DNA of 64,000 nucleotides, from contig NZ_JAGQBB010000014.1 in NCBI RefSeq assembly GCF_024345415.1, positions 1 through 64,000 on the forward strand. Direction: 5' to 3'. Position 1 is the stretch's first letter. The number at the start of each line of letters is the position of its first letter. Below the pieces are notes generated by a model, which ran no database searches, was not told where the DNA came from, and saw nothing but the letters and a program-made list of their open reading frames with translations. Of the stretch, positions 1 to 7,767 are shown piece after piece. The translations under genes and the position numbers were made by a program. The stretch comes from Synechococcus sp. Tobar12-5m-g (lineage in GTDB: Bacteria > Cyanobacteriota > Cyanobacteriia > PCC-6307 > Cyanobiaceae).

Positions 1-81
1 GAGATGGGCAAGATTTCGTGTCGCCGGAAAGAGGTTGTCGTCAAAGGCAACCGCAGAGCAGCTCAGGGGGCCTCACCGGCC

Positions 82-517
82 AACTTGATTGACGCCAAAC
101 GGCCAAGGGGCTTGACGCGAGACACACAACATTCCCCTGGCCCTGCTGGTCAGCATCGAACCCCCCGAGGCGGATCTGGTGCTGGTGGGGGACTCCGACC
201 AGCACACCAGCAACGCCATTGAACGTCTGCACGCCCAGGGCTACCCGCGGCTGATTCGCCACCTGGCGGGTGGCCTGGAGGCTTGGCTGGCCCAGGGTTT
301 GCCGGTGGAAGGGGCCCTCAACGAACCCCTGCCGGCCCGGATGAAAAAGCTTCCCTGGATTTCTCTGCTGACTGTGGCTTGCATCCTGTTCCTGCTGCAG
401 CTGCTGTCACCGGGTCTGTTCCCGGCGGCGCTGGTGGTGGTGCTGAGCCCCACCCTGGTTCCTTTTCTGGTGGCAGGCGCTTCGCGCCGCATCAAGCGCC
501 AGCGGGTGCGGGCATGA
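82..517 (+). pseudogene. Decayed rhodanese-like domain plus membrane tail
   Basis: Positions 179-517 read through as the C-terminal half of a rhodanese fold (RLHAQGYPRLIRHLAGGLEAW) followed by two hydrophobic stretches, as in YgaP-type rhodanese-membrane proteins. The expected catalytic loop Cys (CxxGxRS) is replaced by GDSDQHTSNA, so sulfurtransferase activity is unlikely. An N-terminal-like stretch (ANLIDAKRPRGLTR) lies in another frame around 82-126, which suggests a frameshift near 127. A GTG at 179 could still start a short 112-residue protein. The gene overlaps metY by ATGA at 514-517, so it was probably once the first gene of the metYX operon. Frame decay is inference; the domain similarity is read directly. 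Confidence 0.5.
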
Positions 518-1806
518 GCCAAGGTTTCGAGACCCTGCAGATCCATGCCGGCGCTGTGCCGGATCCGGTCACCGGCGCCAGGGCGGTGCCGATCTATCAG
601 ACCACCAGCTACGTCTTCCGCGACACCGACCACGCCGCCAACCTGTTCGGCCTGCGGGAGCTGGGTAACATCTACACCCGGATCATGAATCCGACCCAGG
701 CGGTGTTCGAGGAACGCATCGCCTTCCTCGAAGGCGGCGTGGCGGCGCTGGCCACGTCCAGCGGCCAGTCGGCCGAAACCCTGGCCCTGCTCAACCTGGC
801 CGAAACCGGCAGCCACATCGTGGCCAGCAGCTCCCTTTATGGCGGCACCTACAACCTCTTCCACTACACCTTTGCCAAGTTCGGCATCGAGGTGAGCTTC
901 GTCGACAACCCCGACGACCCGGACGAATGGCGGCGGCTGATCAGGCCCAACACCAAGGCCTTCTTCGGCGAAAGCATCGGCAACCCCAAGGGCGACGTCT
1001 TTGACTTCGAAGGCGTCAGCGCCGTGGCCCACGGGGCGAGCATCCCCCTGGTGATCGACAACACCCTGGCCACTCCCTACCTGCTGCGGCCCCTGGAGCA
1101 TGGCGCCGACATCGTCGTGCACTCGGCCACCAAGTTCATCGGCGGCCACGGCACTTCGATCGGTGGGGTCATCGTCGATGGGGGACGCTTCGACTACGAA
1201 GCCAGTGGCCGCTTCCCGCAGTTCACCACCCCGGATCCCAGTTACAACGGCCTGGTGTTCAGCCAGCTGCCGCCCCCCCTGTTTCCGGCGCGCTACATCC
1301 TGCGGGCCCGGGTCACCCTGCTGCGGGATCTGGGCAATGCCGTGTCCCCCTTCAATGCCTTCCTCTTCCTGCAGGGCCTGGAAACCCTTTCCCTGCGGCT
1401 GGAGCGCCATTCCGAAAACGCCCTGGCGGTGGCCCGCTGGCTGGAGGCGCGCAGCGACGTGGTGCGGGTGGCCTACCCCGGCCTGGCCAGCAGCCCCTGG
1501 TACAACCGCGCCCGCCACTACCTGCCCCGGGGCCAGGGGGCGATCGTGGCCTTTGAACTGCCCGGCGGGATCGAGGCCGGCAAGCGGTTCGTGGAAGCCA
1601 CCGAGCTGTTCAGCCACCTGGCCAATGTGGGCGATGTGCGCAGCCTGATCATCCATCCGGCCAGCACCACCCACAGCCAGTTGAGCGGCGAGGAGCGGGT
1701 CCAGACCGGGGTGACCGATGGGCTGGTCCGTCTCTCGGTGGGCCTGGAAACCCTCGCCGATCTCCTGGCCGACCTGGAGCGGGGCTTCACCGCTGCGGCC
1801 GAATGA
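514..1806 (+). CDS. metY: O-acetylhomoserine sulfhydrylase (aminocarboxypropyltransferase)
   Basis: PLP enzyme that makes homocysteine from O-acetylhomoserine and sulfide in the cytoplasm, the direct sulfhydrylation route to methionine. The 430-residue product has the Cys/Met-metabolism PLP fold. An N-terminal FETLQIHAG motif and YTRIMNPTQ are followed by the PLP lysine in [11 protein letters not shown] at about residue 207, and the C-terminal domain carries the SLIIHPAST region. The ATG at 514 overlaps the upstream frame by 4 bp and the stop overlaps metX by 4 bp, so translation is coupled. Length and motifs fit MetY better than MetB or MetC. The product of MetX is its substrate, which supports the call. 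Confidence 0.95.
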   Translation: MSQGFETLQIHAGAVPDPVTGARAVPIYQTTSYVFRDTDHAANLFGLRELGNIYTRIMNPTQAVFEERIAFLEGGVAALATSSGQSAETLALLNLAETGSHIVASSSLYGGTYNLFHYTFAKFGIEVSFVDNPDDPDEWRRLIRPNTKAFFGESIGNPKGDVFDFEGVSAVAHGASIPLVIDNTLATPYLLRPLEHGADIVVHSATKFIGGHGTSIGGVIVDGGRFDYEASGRFPQFTTPDPSYNGLVFSQLPPPLFPARYILRARVTLLRDLGNAVSPFNAFLFLQGLETLSLRLERHSENALAVARWLEARSDVVRVAYPGLASSPWYNRARHYLPRGQGAIVAFELPGGIEAGKRFVEATELFSHLANVGDVRSLIIHPASTTHSQLSGEERVQTGVTDGLVRLSVGLETLADLLADLERGFTAAAE

Positions 1807-2975
1807 TCGCTCCAGCCCGTGGGCCACAGACTTTGGCCCGGCAAGGAGCCTGGCAGCCCGGAGATCCCCCCGGCAATCGTCAGTTCATGGACCTGTTCCG
1901 CGCTTCCCCCCTGAGGCTGGAGAACGGAACATCCTTTGGCCCGATCACGCTGGCCTACGAATCCTGGGGGAAGCTCGATCCGCGCGGCGCCAACGGCGTG
2001 TTGCTGCTGCATGGCTTCAGTCGCGACAGCCACGCGGCCGGATCCGCTGCGCCTGGACACCCGAGCCCGGGCTGGTGGGACGGACTGATCGGTCCGGGCC
2101 GGGCGATCGACACCGACCGATTCTTCGTGGTGGCCCCCAATGCCTTCGGCGGCTGCCAGGGCAGCACCGGACCGGCGTCCGCCGCCGCCGATGGTCAGCC
2201 CTACGGCAGTCGCTTCCCCAACCTGACGATCCGCGATCTGGTGGCAGCGGAGCGGGCCCTGGCGGAGTCCCTTGGCATTGGCTGCTGGCATGCCGTGATC
2301 GGCGGCTCGATGGGAGCGATGCGGGCGCTGGAGTGGGCCATCGGCACACCCGATCTGGTGGAGCGGTTGGTTCTGATCGCCGGCAGCGGCTACGCCAGTG
2401 CCGAGGTGCTGGGGTTGCACAGCACCCAAACCGAGGCGATCCGGCTCGACCACGATTTCCATGGAGGCAATTACTATCAGATCGCTCCCGCCGGTCCCAG
2501 GCGGGGCCTTGCCCTGGCCAGGGCGATCGCCCAGCTGTCCTATGGGGGCGAGCAGGAGCTGACCCGACGATTCCATCGCCGGCCGCTCGGCGGTCAGGAA
2601 CCTCCGAACGGCGGGACCTACGCCGTGGAGGCCTATCTCCAGGACCAGAGCCGTGAGCTGGTGGAGCGTTTCGATGCCAACAGCTACCTGGTGCTGACCA
2701 GGGCCATGGACCACCACGACGTCGGCCGGGGCAGAGGAGGGCTGGCGTGTGCTTTGGCGCGGGTAACAGCCCGGACCCAGGTGGTTTCGGTGAGCTCCGA
2801 CAAGCTTTTTCCACCCCGATTGCAGCGGGAACTGGCCCTGGCCATTCCTGAAGCGACCTACGAGCTGTTGGATTCAGACCAGGGGCATGATGGTTTCCTG
2901 GTGGAACTGGACAAGCTGGCTCCGATGCTGCGCCGGGCTCTTGGCTCACAGCCTGCTGTGGAAGCATCCAGTTGA
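1803..2975 (+). CDS. metX: Homoserine O-acetyltransferase
   Basis: Alpha/beta-hydrolase acyltransferase that acetylates homoserine and feeds MetY. In the 390-residue product the nucleophile elbow is GGSMGAM with Ser at about residue 169. The Asp of the triad is in VSSDKLFP and the His in DQGHDGFL near the C terminus. The oxyanion region NAFGGCQGSTGP is typical of MetX, although acetyl versus succinyl specificity cannot be read with certainty. The ATG at 1803 overlaps the metY stop (ATGA). An alternative in-frame ATG lies at 1887. The first 25 or so residues are poorly conserved-looking, so the later start is possible. Confidence 0.93.
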   Translation: MIAPARGPQTLARQGAWQPGDPPGNRQFMDLFRASPLRLENGTSFGPITLAYESWGKLDPRGANGVLLLHGFSRDSHAAGSAAPGHPSPGWWDGLIGPGRAIDTDRFFVVAPNAFGGCQGSTGPASAAADGQPYGSRFPNLTIRDLVAAERALAESLGIGCWHAVIGGSMGAMRALEWAIGTPDLVERLVLIAGSGYASAEVLGLHSTQTEAIRLDHDFHGGNYYQIAPAGPRRGLALARAIAQLSYGGEQELTRRFHRRPLGGQEPPNGGTYAVEAYLQDQSRELVERFDANSYLVLTRAMDHHDVGRGRGGLACALARVTARTQVVSVSSDKLFPPRLQRELALAIPEATYELLDSDQGHDGFLVELDKLAPMLRRALGSQPAVEASS

Positions 2976-2992
2976 CCGTATTTCTTACGGTT
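2974..2992 (+). terminator. Short hairpin just after metX
   Basis: ACCGTA, loop TTTCT, TACGGT directly at the metX stop codon, a perfect 6-bp stem. There is no clear T tract after it, so it is only a possible terminator or mRNA end protector. Confidence 0.3.
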
Positions 2993-3096
2993 GTCATGGT
3001 GATGGCCCAAGCTTCTTTGCAAAGGGTGGTCTATGGGTCAAGCTCTTCTACCTTTGGTGGTGCAATTCATTGGCCAGAAGAGAGGGGATGATTGAC

Positions 3097-3354
3097 TTAG
3101 CGGGGTGACCAGGCCTGGAGCTGCTGCTGAATGGATGCCAATGTTGAAGCGAGCAATGGAAAGGCCGAGGCTCCATGGGAGGTTCGAAGAAGGGCTAAAC
3201 CAAGCAGCAACAGCGGTACGCCAAGGCCGATGGGGGCCCCGATTAAGCCCAGGCTAATTAACAACGTGGGACCCAAGTTGTTGGGTCCGTTCGGCATGGC
3301 TCCAAGGGATTCTGTTGGAGTTAGCTCTGGACTCTCGGGTTGTTGCAGGTTCAT
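3097..3354 (-). CDS. Small membrane protein, unknown function
   Basis: 85-residue product with a polar Pro/Glu-rich N terminus, then a long hydrophobic stretch from about residue 28 to 62 (GPTLLISLGLIGAPIGLG then GVPLLLLGLALL). This would make one or two membrane segments. The C terminus ends with a helical SIQQQLQAW segment. It stands alone between the metX end and a decayed permease, on the opposite strand to both sulfur operons. The family is not recognised. The coherent hydrophobic pattern and clean ATG at 3354 argue for a real gene, but confidence is moderate. Confidence 0.55.
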   Translation of the reverse strand: MNLQQPESPELTPTESLGAMPNGPNNLGPTLLISLGLIGAPIGLGVPLLLLGLALLRTSHGASAFPLLASTLASIQQQLQAWSPR

Positions 3355-3619
3355 GGTGGCGAGGATGCTGGAAAGGGGAATGGCGCAGAGTGGGGCTCAC
3401 CGTGGAAGGTGTTTAGCGGGGGGGGCACCATCGTGGTTTTTTGTTGATTGCCACTGGTGAGAATTGTGATGGCAACCTTGAGCCAGCACCGAGCTGATTT
3501 GGCTGATCAGGTGCTCAGCGCTACAGCCGCTGTCCTTACCGTCAAGCCCAGTGGGCCCATGGCGATCGGTGTGGAGCCAGCCCAGAACCGTCGCATGGAT
3601 GTGCATGCCCCTGCAGAGA

Positions 3620-3983
3620 TCAAGCGATCAGACCGATCACCAACAGCACCCCCTTTGGCTCCCCATAGGCCAAGCGGTCACGGCAATCGAGGATCAAGTA
3701 GCCCAGGCCCGAGCTGACCTCGAGCATTTCCGCGGGAACCAACGCCACCCAGATCAGACCGAAGGCCACCCGGATGGCCGGCAGGATGATGCGGGTGACG
3801 ATCTCGATCGGCTCGGGGGCGAAACTGCACACCACCTGAATGAACAGAGGGTCCACCTGTCACACGGCCGTGATCGTGCTCAGCAGGATCGGATAGCCCC
3901 GGCTGAGCAGCGCCGTCAGCAGGGACCGCAGCAGCAACCCCGCCAGCAGCCCCAGGGCCGCCATCAGATTGTTCTGGAGGGCA
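3620..3983 (-). pseudogene. Remnant of NitT/TauT/Ssu-type ABC permease
   Basis: In one reverse frame the stretch from about 3983 to 3863 encodes a hydrophobic segment (NLMAALGLLAGLLLRSLL). It is followed by an in-frame TGA at 3860-3862. The frame then continues with TRIILPAIRVAFGLIWVALV and PAEMLEVSSGLGYLI, a close match in pattern to the C-terminal part of nitrate, taurine or sulfonate ABC permeases. The central EAA cytoplasmic loop that contacts the ATPase appears deleted, so this cannot work. No intact partner gene is nearby. Its place between two sulfur operons makes a former sulfonate or taurine transporter plausible, but nitrate or cyanate cannot be excluded. Confidence 0.6.
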
Positions 3984-4204
3984 GGTGCCCTTGACAAGCA
4001 GCCGGCGGATCTGCGGCATCCTCGCTTCCCTGCATCGGTGCACGTTCCTGGAGCCGATGTGGGCGCAGGGGATGACCTGAGGCACATCGATGTCGCTGGA
4101 GATCGATCCGGGTCAGCGCGGTCACCCCTGCAGGCGATGGGGTGGCTGGTGCGCTGGCTCGTTCTCTCATCTTGATGTAGTCGCGAAGACACCGCTGAGC
4201 CAAG

Positions 4205-4219
4205 TTGATTGGCTATCAA
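4205..4219. promoter_or_regulatory. TTGAT-N5-ATCAA dyad upstream of cysK
   Basis: A perfect 5-bp inverted repeat with a 5-bp spacer, ending 21 bp before the cysK ATG. The half sites equal those of the FNR/CRP-family consensus (usual spacer 4), and the spacing also fits a LysR-type T-N11-A box. CysR, the sulfur regulator of S. elongatus, belongs to the CRP family as I recall. Its role here is inferred. Confidence 0.4.
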
Positions 4220-4240
4220 TGAAATTTTGCCGGCGATCCC

Positions 4241-5254
4241 ATGACCTTCACAGACGTTGCCCAGACAAGCAACCCGGTCATTCCCGCCGTCGATGACAAC
4301 AGCCTCTCGATCGGGCACACCCCTCTGGTTCGACTCAACCGCGTCGTCGGTGACGCGAAGGGGATCGTTTACGCCAAGATCGAGGGGCGCAATCCCGCCT
4401 ATTCAGTGAAATGCCGGATCGGCGCCGCCATGGTGTGGCAGGCGGAGAAGGATGGGCTGCTGGGGCCAGGCAAGGAAATCATCGAACCCACCAGTGGCAA
4501 CACCGGCATCGCCCTGGCCTTCGTGGCGGCGGCGCGGGGGATTCCGATCACCCTCGCCATGCCGGAAACGATGAGCCTGGAGCGCCGCAAGCTGCTCAGC
4601 GCCTATGGGGCCAAGCTAGTGCTCACGGAGGGGGCCAAGGGTATGCCCGGCGCGATTGCCAAGGCACAGGAGATCGCCGCCTCGGATGCCCAGCGCTACG
4701 TGCTGCTGCAACAATTCGCCAACGCCGCCAACCCCCGGATCCACCACGACACCACAGGCCCCGAGATCTGGAGCGGCCTCGGCGGGCGGGTCGACGCTCT
4801 GGTGTCTGGGGTCGGTACCGGGGGCACGATCACCGGCGTCAGTCAGTACATAAAGCGTACGCTCGGTAAGCCCTTGGTGACGGTGGCAGTGGAGCCGATG
4901 GAGAGTCCGGTGATCAGCCAGACTCTGGCCGGTCAGCCCGTCCAGCCGGGACCCCACAAGATCCAGGGAATCGGCGCCGGATTCGTGCCGGCCAATCTCC
5001 ATCTCGACCTGGTCGATCGGGTTGAGCAGATCAGCACTGCCGAGGCCGTGGCCTTCGCACGGCGCCTCACCCGCGAGGAGGGGATCCTCTCTGGAATCTC
5101 CAGCGGTGCCGCCGCTGCCGTGGCGGTGAAGCTGGCCCACGAAGAGGCTTTTGCCGGCCGCACGATCGTGGTGGTGCTGCCGGATTCCGGCGAGCGCTAC
5201 CTGAGCACGGTGTTGTTTGAAGGCCTCTTCAACGAGCAGGGGTTGCCGGTCTGA
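4241..5254 (+). CDS. cysK: Cysteine synthase (O-acetylserine sulfhydrylase), SrpG-like
   Basis: PLP enzyme joining O-acetylserine and sulfide to give cysteine. The 337-residue product has the family hallmarks in order: [13 protein letters not shown], the PLP lysine in YSVKCRIGA at about residue 57, the substrate loop [13 protein letters not shown], the phosphate-binding [10 protein letters not shown], and SGISSGAA near the C terminus. The N terminus is about 15 residues longer than usual, and no other in-frame start lies closer to the conserved core. It begins a tight operon: the rhodanese gene starts on the base after its stop (TGAATG). The cysK - rhodanese - cysE - srpI order suggests it is the sulfur-regulated copy rather than the housekeeping one. 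Confidence 0.95.
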   Translation: MTFTDVAQTSNPVIPAVDDNSLSIGHTPLVRLNRVVGDAKGIVYAKIEGRNPAYSVKCRIGAAMVWQAEKDGLLGPGKEIIEPTSGNTGIALAFVAAARGIPITLAMPETMSLERRKLLSAYGAKLVLTEGAKGMPGAIAKAQEIAASDAQRYVLLQQFANAANPRIHHDTTGPEIWSGLGGRVDALVSGVGTGGTITGVSQYIKRTLGKPLVTVAVEPMESPVISQTLAGQPVQPGPHKIQGIGAGFVPANLHLDLVDRVEQISTAEAVAFARRLTREEGILSGISSGAAAAVAVKLAHEEAFAGRTIVVVLPDSGERYLSTVLFEGLFNEQGLPV

Positions 5255-5719
5255 ATGAGCCCGCAGGAACACATCGATGTGGTGGCGACCACGTCGGCCG
5301 GGGAAGGATCCGACGACGATGTTCACAGTATCCATCCCACCATGACCACGTCCCACGGTCAGGCATTCCTTCAGAGAGCAGAGGCCGCACGCCGCCAGGT
5401 CCGGGAAATCAACCCGAAGGAATTGAAAGTTCATCTGGCGGAGGGTGCAACCCTGATCGACGTCCGCGAGGAAGAGGAGTTCGATGCTGGTCACATTCCC
5501 GGTGCCAGGAACGTGAAGGGTTCAACCCTCTCCGAGCAGGCTCCAACGCTCCTTCCCGACCCGTCCCAGCCGATTGCTTTGGTCTGTGGTGGTGGCAACC
5601 GCAGTGCAATAGCGGCCCTTGAACTACAAACCCTGGGTTACAGCTCCGTGGTGTCGCTGCAAGGGGGCTTGCGGCAATGGCCTGAGGCACTGGTTCGTCC
5701 GGTTTCTTCAGGTCGCTGA
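5255..5719 (+). CDS. Single-domain rhodanese sulfurtransferase
   Basis: 154-residue product with one rhodanese domain at about residues 55-150. It has LIDVREEEEFDAGHIPGARN, the active-site loop CGGGNRS with catalytic Cys at about residue 111, and QGGLRQW at the end. Such domains accept persulfide sulfur, for example from a cysteine desulfurase. The first 30 or so residues look unconserved. A second ATG at 5342 would give a shorter protein starting MTTSHGQAF. Both neighbours abut with TGAATG junctions, so it is co-translated with cysK and cysE. The operon context suggests it takes or delivers sulfur in the same pathway as the encapsulated desulfurase; that partnership is inference. Confidence 0.9.
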   Translation: MSPQEHIDVVATTSAGEGSDDDVHSIHPTMTTSHGQAFLQRAEAARRQVREINPKELKVHLAEGATLIDVREEEEFDAGHIPGARNVKGSTLSEQAPTLLPDPSQPIALVCGGGNRSAIAALELQTLGYSSVVSLQGGLRQWPEALVRPVSSGR

Positions 5720-6724
5720 ATGCTGACCGATCCGCGCCCGCCCCAGGTTCAGCCATTCCTTGATGGGGCTAAGGGATTGAGCGATCCAGGCTGGAATCTT
5801 CGGGAAGTCGTTGAGTCTCTCCGTGGGATCCGCGAGCGATCACCACTCGGGTGGCAACATCCGAATCGCCTTGTGCCCCTACCCTCTCGTCGTGCCCTGA
5901 CCCAGGTCCTGGAGGGCCTCAGCGCTTCCCTTTATCCCCATCGGCTCGGTCTGCCGGAGCCCGATCGACTGGGAATGTCCACGACGGTGACTACCACGGA
6001 CTTCTTCGTGGGCCATACCCTCGACACCGCTCTGCGGGCCCTGCGTGACCAGATTCGCATCGAAATCGAAGCCTCCAAAATCTCACGCAACGGAGGTGGT
6101 CAGGATCTGGGACTGGATCGCCAGGCAACGGCAATTGTTTCCGCCTTTGCTGACCAGCTGCCCTTCATCCGATCTCAGCTGGACTCCGATCTCCAGGCCG
6201 CCTTCCGGGGAGACCCGGCCGCCGGGAGCCTCGATGAGGTGCTGGTCTGCTACCCGGGCGTGAAGGCAATCACGGATCACCGCTTTGCCCATGCGCTCTA
6301 CGAGCTTGGAGCGCCGGTGGTCGCGCGCATCATCGCCGAGCTTTCCCATTCAGCCACTGGAGTGGACATCCATCCCGGTGCAGTGATTGGCGAGAGTTTC
6401 TTCATCGATCATGGCTCGGGCGTGGTGATCGGCGGGACGTCGGTGATCGGAAACAACGTGCGCCTCTATCAGGCGGTGACCCTGGGTGCCAAGCACTTCC
6501 CAATCGACGAACAGGGCCATTTGGTGAAGGGCAAGCCGCGCCATCCGATCGTGGAGGATGACGTGGTGATTTATTCCGGAGCTACGATTCTGGGGCGGGT
6601 CACGATCGGAAAGGGTTCCACAATCGGCGGCAACGTCTGGTTGACCCGCAGCATTCCTCCAGGTACCACCATCACCCAGGCCAAAGCCCTCACTGAGACG
6701 TTTGGGGAAGGCGGCGGCATCTGA
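5720..6724 (+). CDS. cysE: Serine O-acetyltransferase (EpsC/CysE family), SrpH-like
   Basis: Makes O-acetylserine from serine and acetyl-CoA, the substrate for the CysK encoded two genes upstream. The 334-residue product has a helical N-terminal domain to about residue 195 and then a left-handed beta-helix of hexapeptide repeats, including ATGVDIHPGAVIGESFFIDH and GATILGRVTIGKGSTIGG. The catalytic His lies in FIDHGSG. The long N-terminal domain is that of the EpsC-like serine acetyltransferases rather than the short E. coli CysE. The ATG lies directly after the rhodanese stop. A C-terminal Ile, the usual residue for CysK docking, is present (GEGGGI). Confidence 0.93.
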   Translation: MLTDPRPPQVQPFLDGAKGLSDPGWNLREVVESLRGIRERSPLGWQHPNRLVPLPSRRALTQVLEGLSASLYPHRLGLPEPDRLGMSTTVTTTDFFVGHTLDTALRALRDQIRIEIEASKISRNGGGQDLGLDRQATAIVSAFADQLPFIRSQLDSDLQAAFRGDPAAGSLDEVLVCYPGVKAITDHRFAHALYELGAPVVARIIAELSHSATGVDIHPGAVIGESFFIDHGSGVVIGGTSVIGNNVRLYQAVTLGAKHFPIDEQGHLVKGKPRHPIVEDDVVIYSGATILGRVTIGKGSTIGGNVWLTRSIPPGTTITQAKALTETFGEGGGI

Positions 6725-6748
6725 AGAAATGCCATGACATCTCGCGTA

Positions 6749-6761
6749 ACGATGTAATCGT
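6749..6761. promoter_or_regulatory. ACGAT-GTA-ATCGT dyad before srpI
   Basis: A perfect 5-bp inverted repeat with a 3-bp spacer in the 113-bp cysE-srpI gap. It is followed by a pyrimidine-rich leader (about 6765-6830). It could be an operator for a separate srpI promoter or a small mRNA hairpin; sequence alone cannot say which. Confidence 0.3.
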
Positions 6762-6837
6762 ACCGAGAAGGCTTTCGTTTTGTTGCCTTTTCGATTCTCT
6801 TTGTTTCCGTTCCATTCCTCTTCCTGCGTGATTCACC

Positions 6838-7767
6838 ATGGCGAAATCCAATCCAACCCATTTGGCTCTGGGCGATGCGGCGGCCCGCCAGTTGGCGAAC
6901 GCCACCAAGACCGTGCCCCAGCTGCTCGGCATCTCGCCGCGCTGGCTGGTGCCGATGCTCTCCTGGGTGGGCGTTGAGGCGGGGATCTATCGCGTCAACA
7001 AGGTCAAGGACGAGTCACGGGTGCTGACGGCATGTTCGCAGCGTGATGAGATTGATCTTCCAGAAACATTCGTCGACTACGAGGAGAATCCACGCGAATA
7101 CTTTCTCAGCGCTGTCACCACGACCGTTGACATCCACACCCGGATTTCCGATCTCTACAGCAGCCCCCACGATCAGATCCAGCAGCAGCTCAGGCTGGCG
7201 ATTGAAACGATCAAGGAGCGTCAGGAAAGCGAGCTGATCAACAACAGCGAATACGGTCTGTTGAGCAACGTTGCTCCCAGTCAGCGAATCAAGCCGAGGA
7301 TCGGGGTCCCCACCCCTGATGACCTTGATGAACTGATCACAAAGGTTTGGAAACAACCGGCGTTCTTCCTGGCCCACCCCCGCACGATCGCCGCCTTTGG
7401 CCGTGAATGCACCCGCCGGGGTGTGCCCCCTGCCACGATCACGCTGTATGGCTCACCCTTCATCACCTGGCGCGGACTTCCACTGATTCCAAGCGACAAA
7501 CTGACCATTGAGGATTGCCGCAGCAGCATCCTTCTGTTGCGCACCGGCGAAGCTCGCCAAGGCGTGGTGGGGCTTTACCAGCCTGGTCTCCCCGGCGAAC
7601 AGGGCATGGGGTTGTCGGTGAAGTTCATGGGGATCAGCCGCAAGGCGATCGCCTCCTATCTGATTTCGCTCTATTGCTCCCTGGCCGTGCTCACCGAAGA
7701 CGCCATTGCAGTCCTCGAGAACGTTGAAGTGGACAAATTCCATGACTACAAGCATGAGTACCGCTGA
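6838..7767 (+). CDS. srpI: Family 2A encapsulin shell protein (SrpI)
   Basis: 309-residue shell protein of the HK97-fold SrpI family, which assembles into hollow icosahedral protein compartments. The start MAKSNPTHLALGDAAARQLA and the segments ISPRWLVPMLSWVGVEAG, TTTVDIHTRISDLYS and QPAFFLAHPRTIAAFGREC match the family closely. No cyclic-nucleotide-binding insertion is present, so this is type 2A rather than 2B. It is followed with overlap by a cysteine desulfurase carrying an extended N terminus, the known cargo of the S. elongatus SrpI shell. A 113-bp leader with a dyad separates it from cysE, so it may also have its own promoter. The S. elongatus homologue is induced by sulfur starvation; that regulation is inferred here. 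Confidence 0.93.
   Translation: MAKSNPTHLALGDAAARQLANATKTVPQLLGISPRWLVPMLSWVGVEAGIYRVNKVKDESRVLTACSQRDEIDLPETFVDYEENPREYFLSAVTTTVDIHTRISDLYSSPHDQIQQQLRLAIETIKERQESELINNSEYGLLSNVAPSQRIKPRIGVPTPDDLDELITKVWKQPAFFLAHPRTIAAFGRECTRRGVPPATITLYGSPFITWRGLPLIPSDKLTIEDCRSSILLLRTGEARQGVVGLYQPGLPGEQGMGLSVKFMGISRKAIASYLISLYCSLAVLTEDAIAVLENVEVDKFHDYKHEYR

Noticed and set aside
2800-2815. DnaA-box-like sequence near the end of metX
   Set aside because: A single 8-of-9 match (TTTTTCCACC region) inside a coding sequence, without neighbours.
3131-3460. Forward frame opposite the small membrane protein gene
   Set aside because: The reverse frame has a coherent hydrophobic pattern; the forward one does not.
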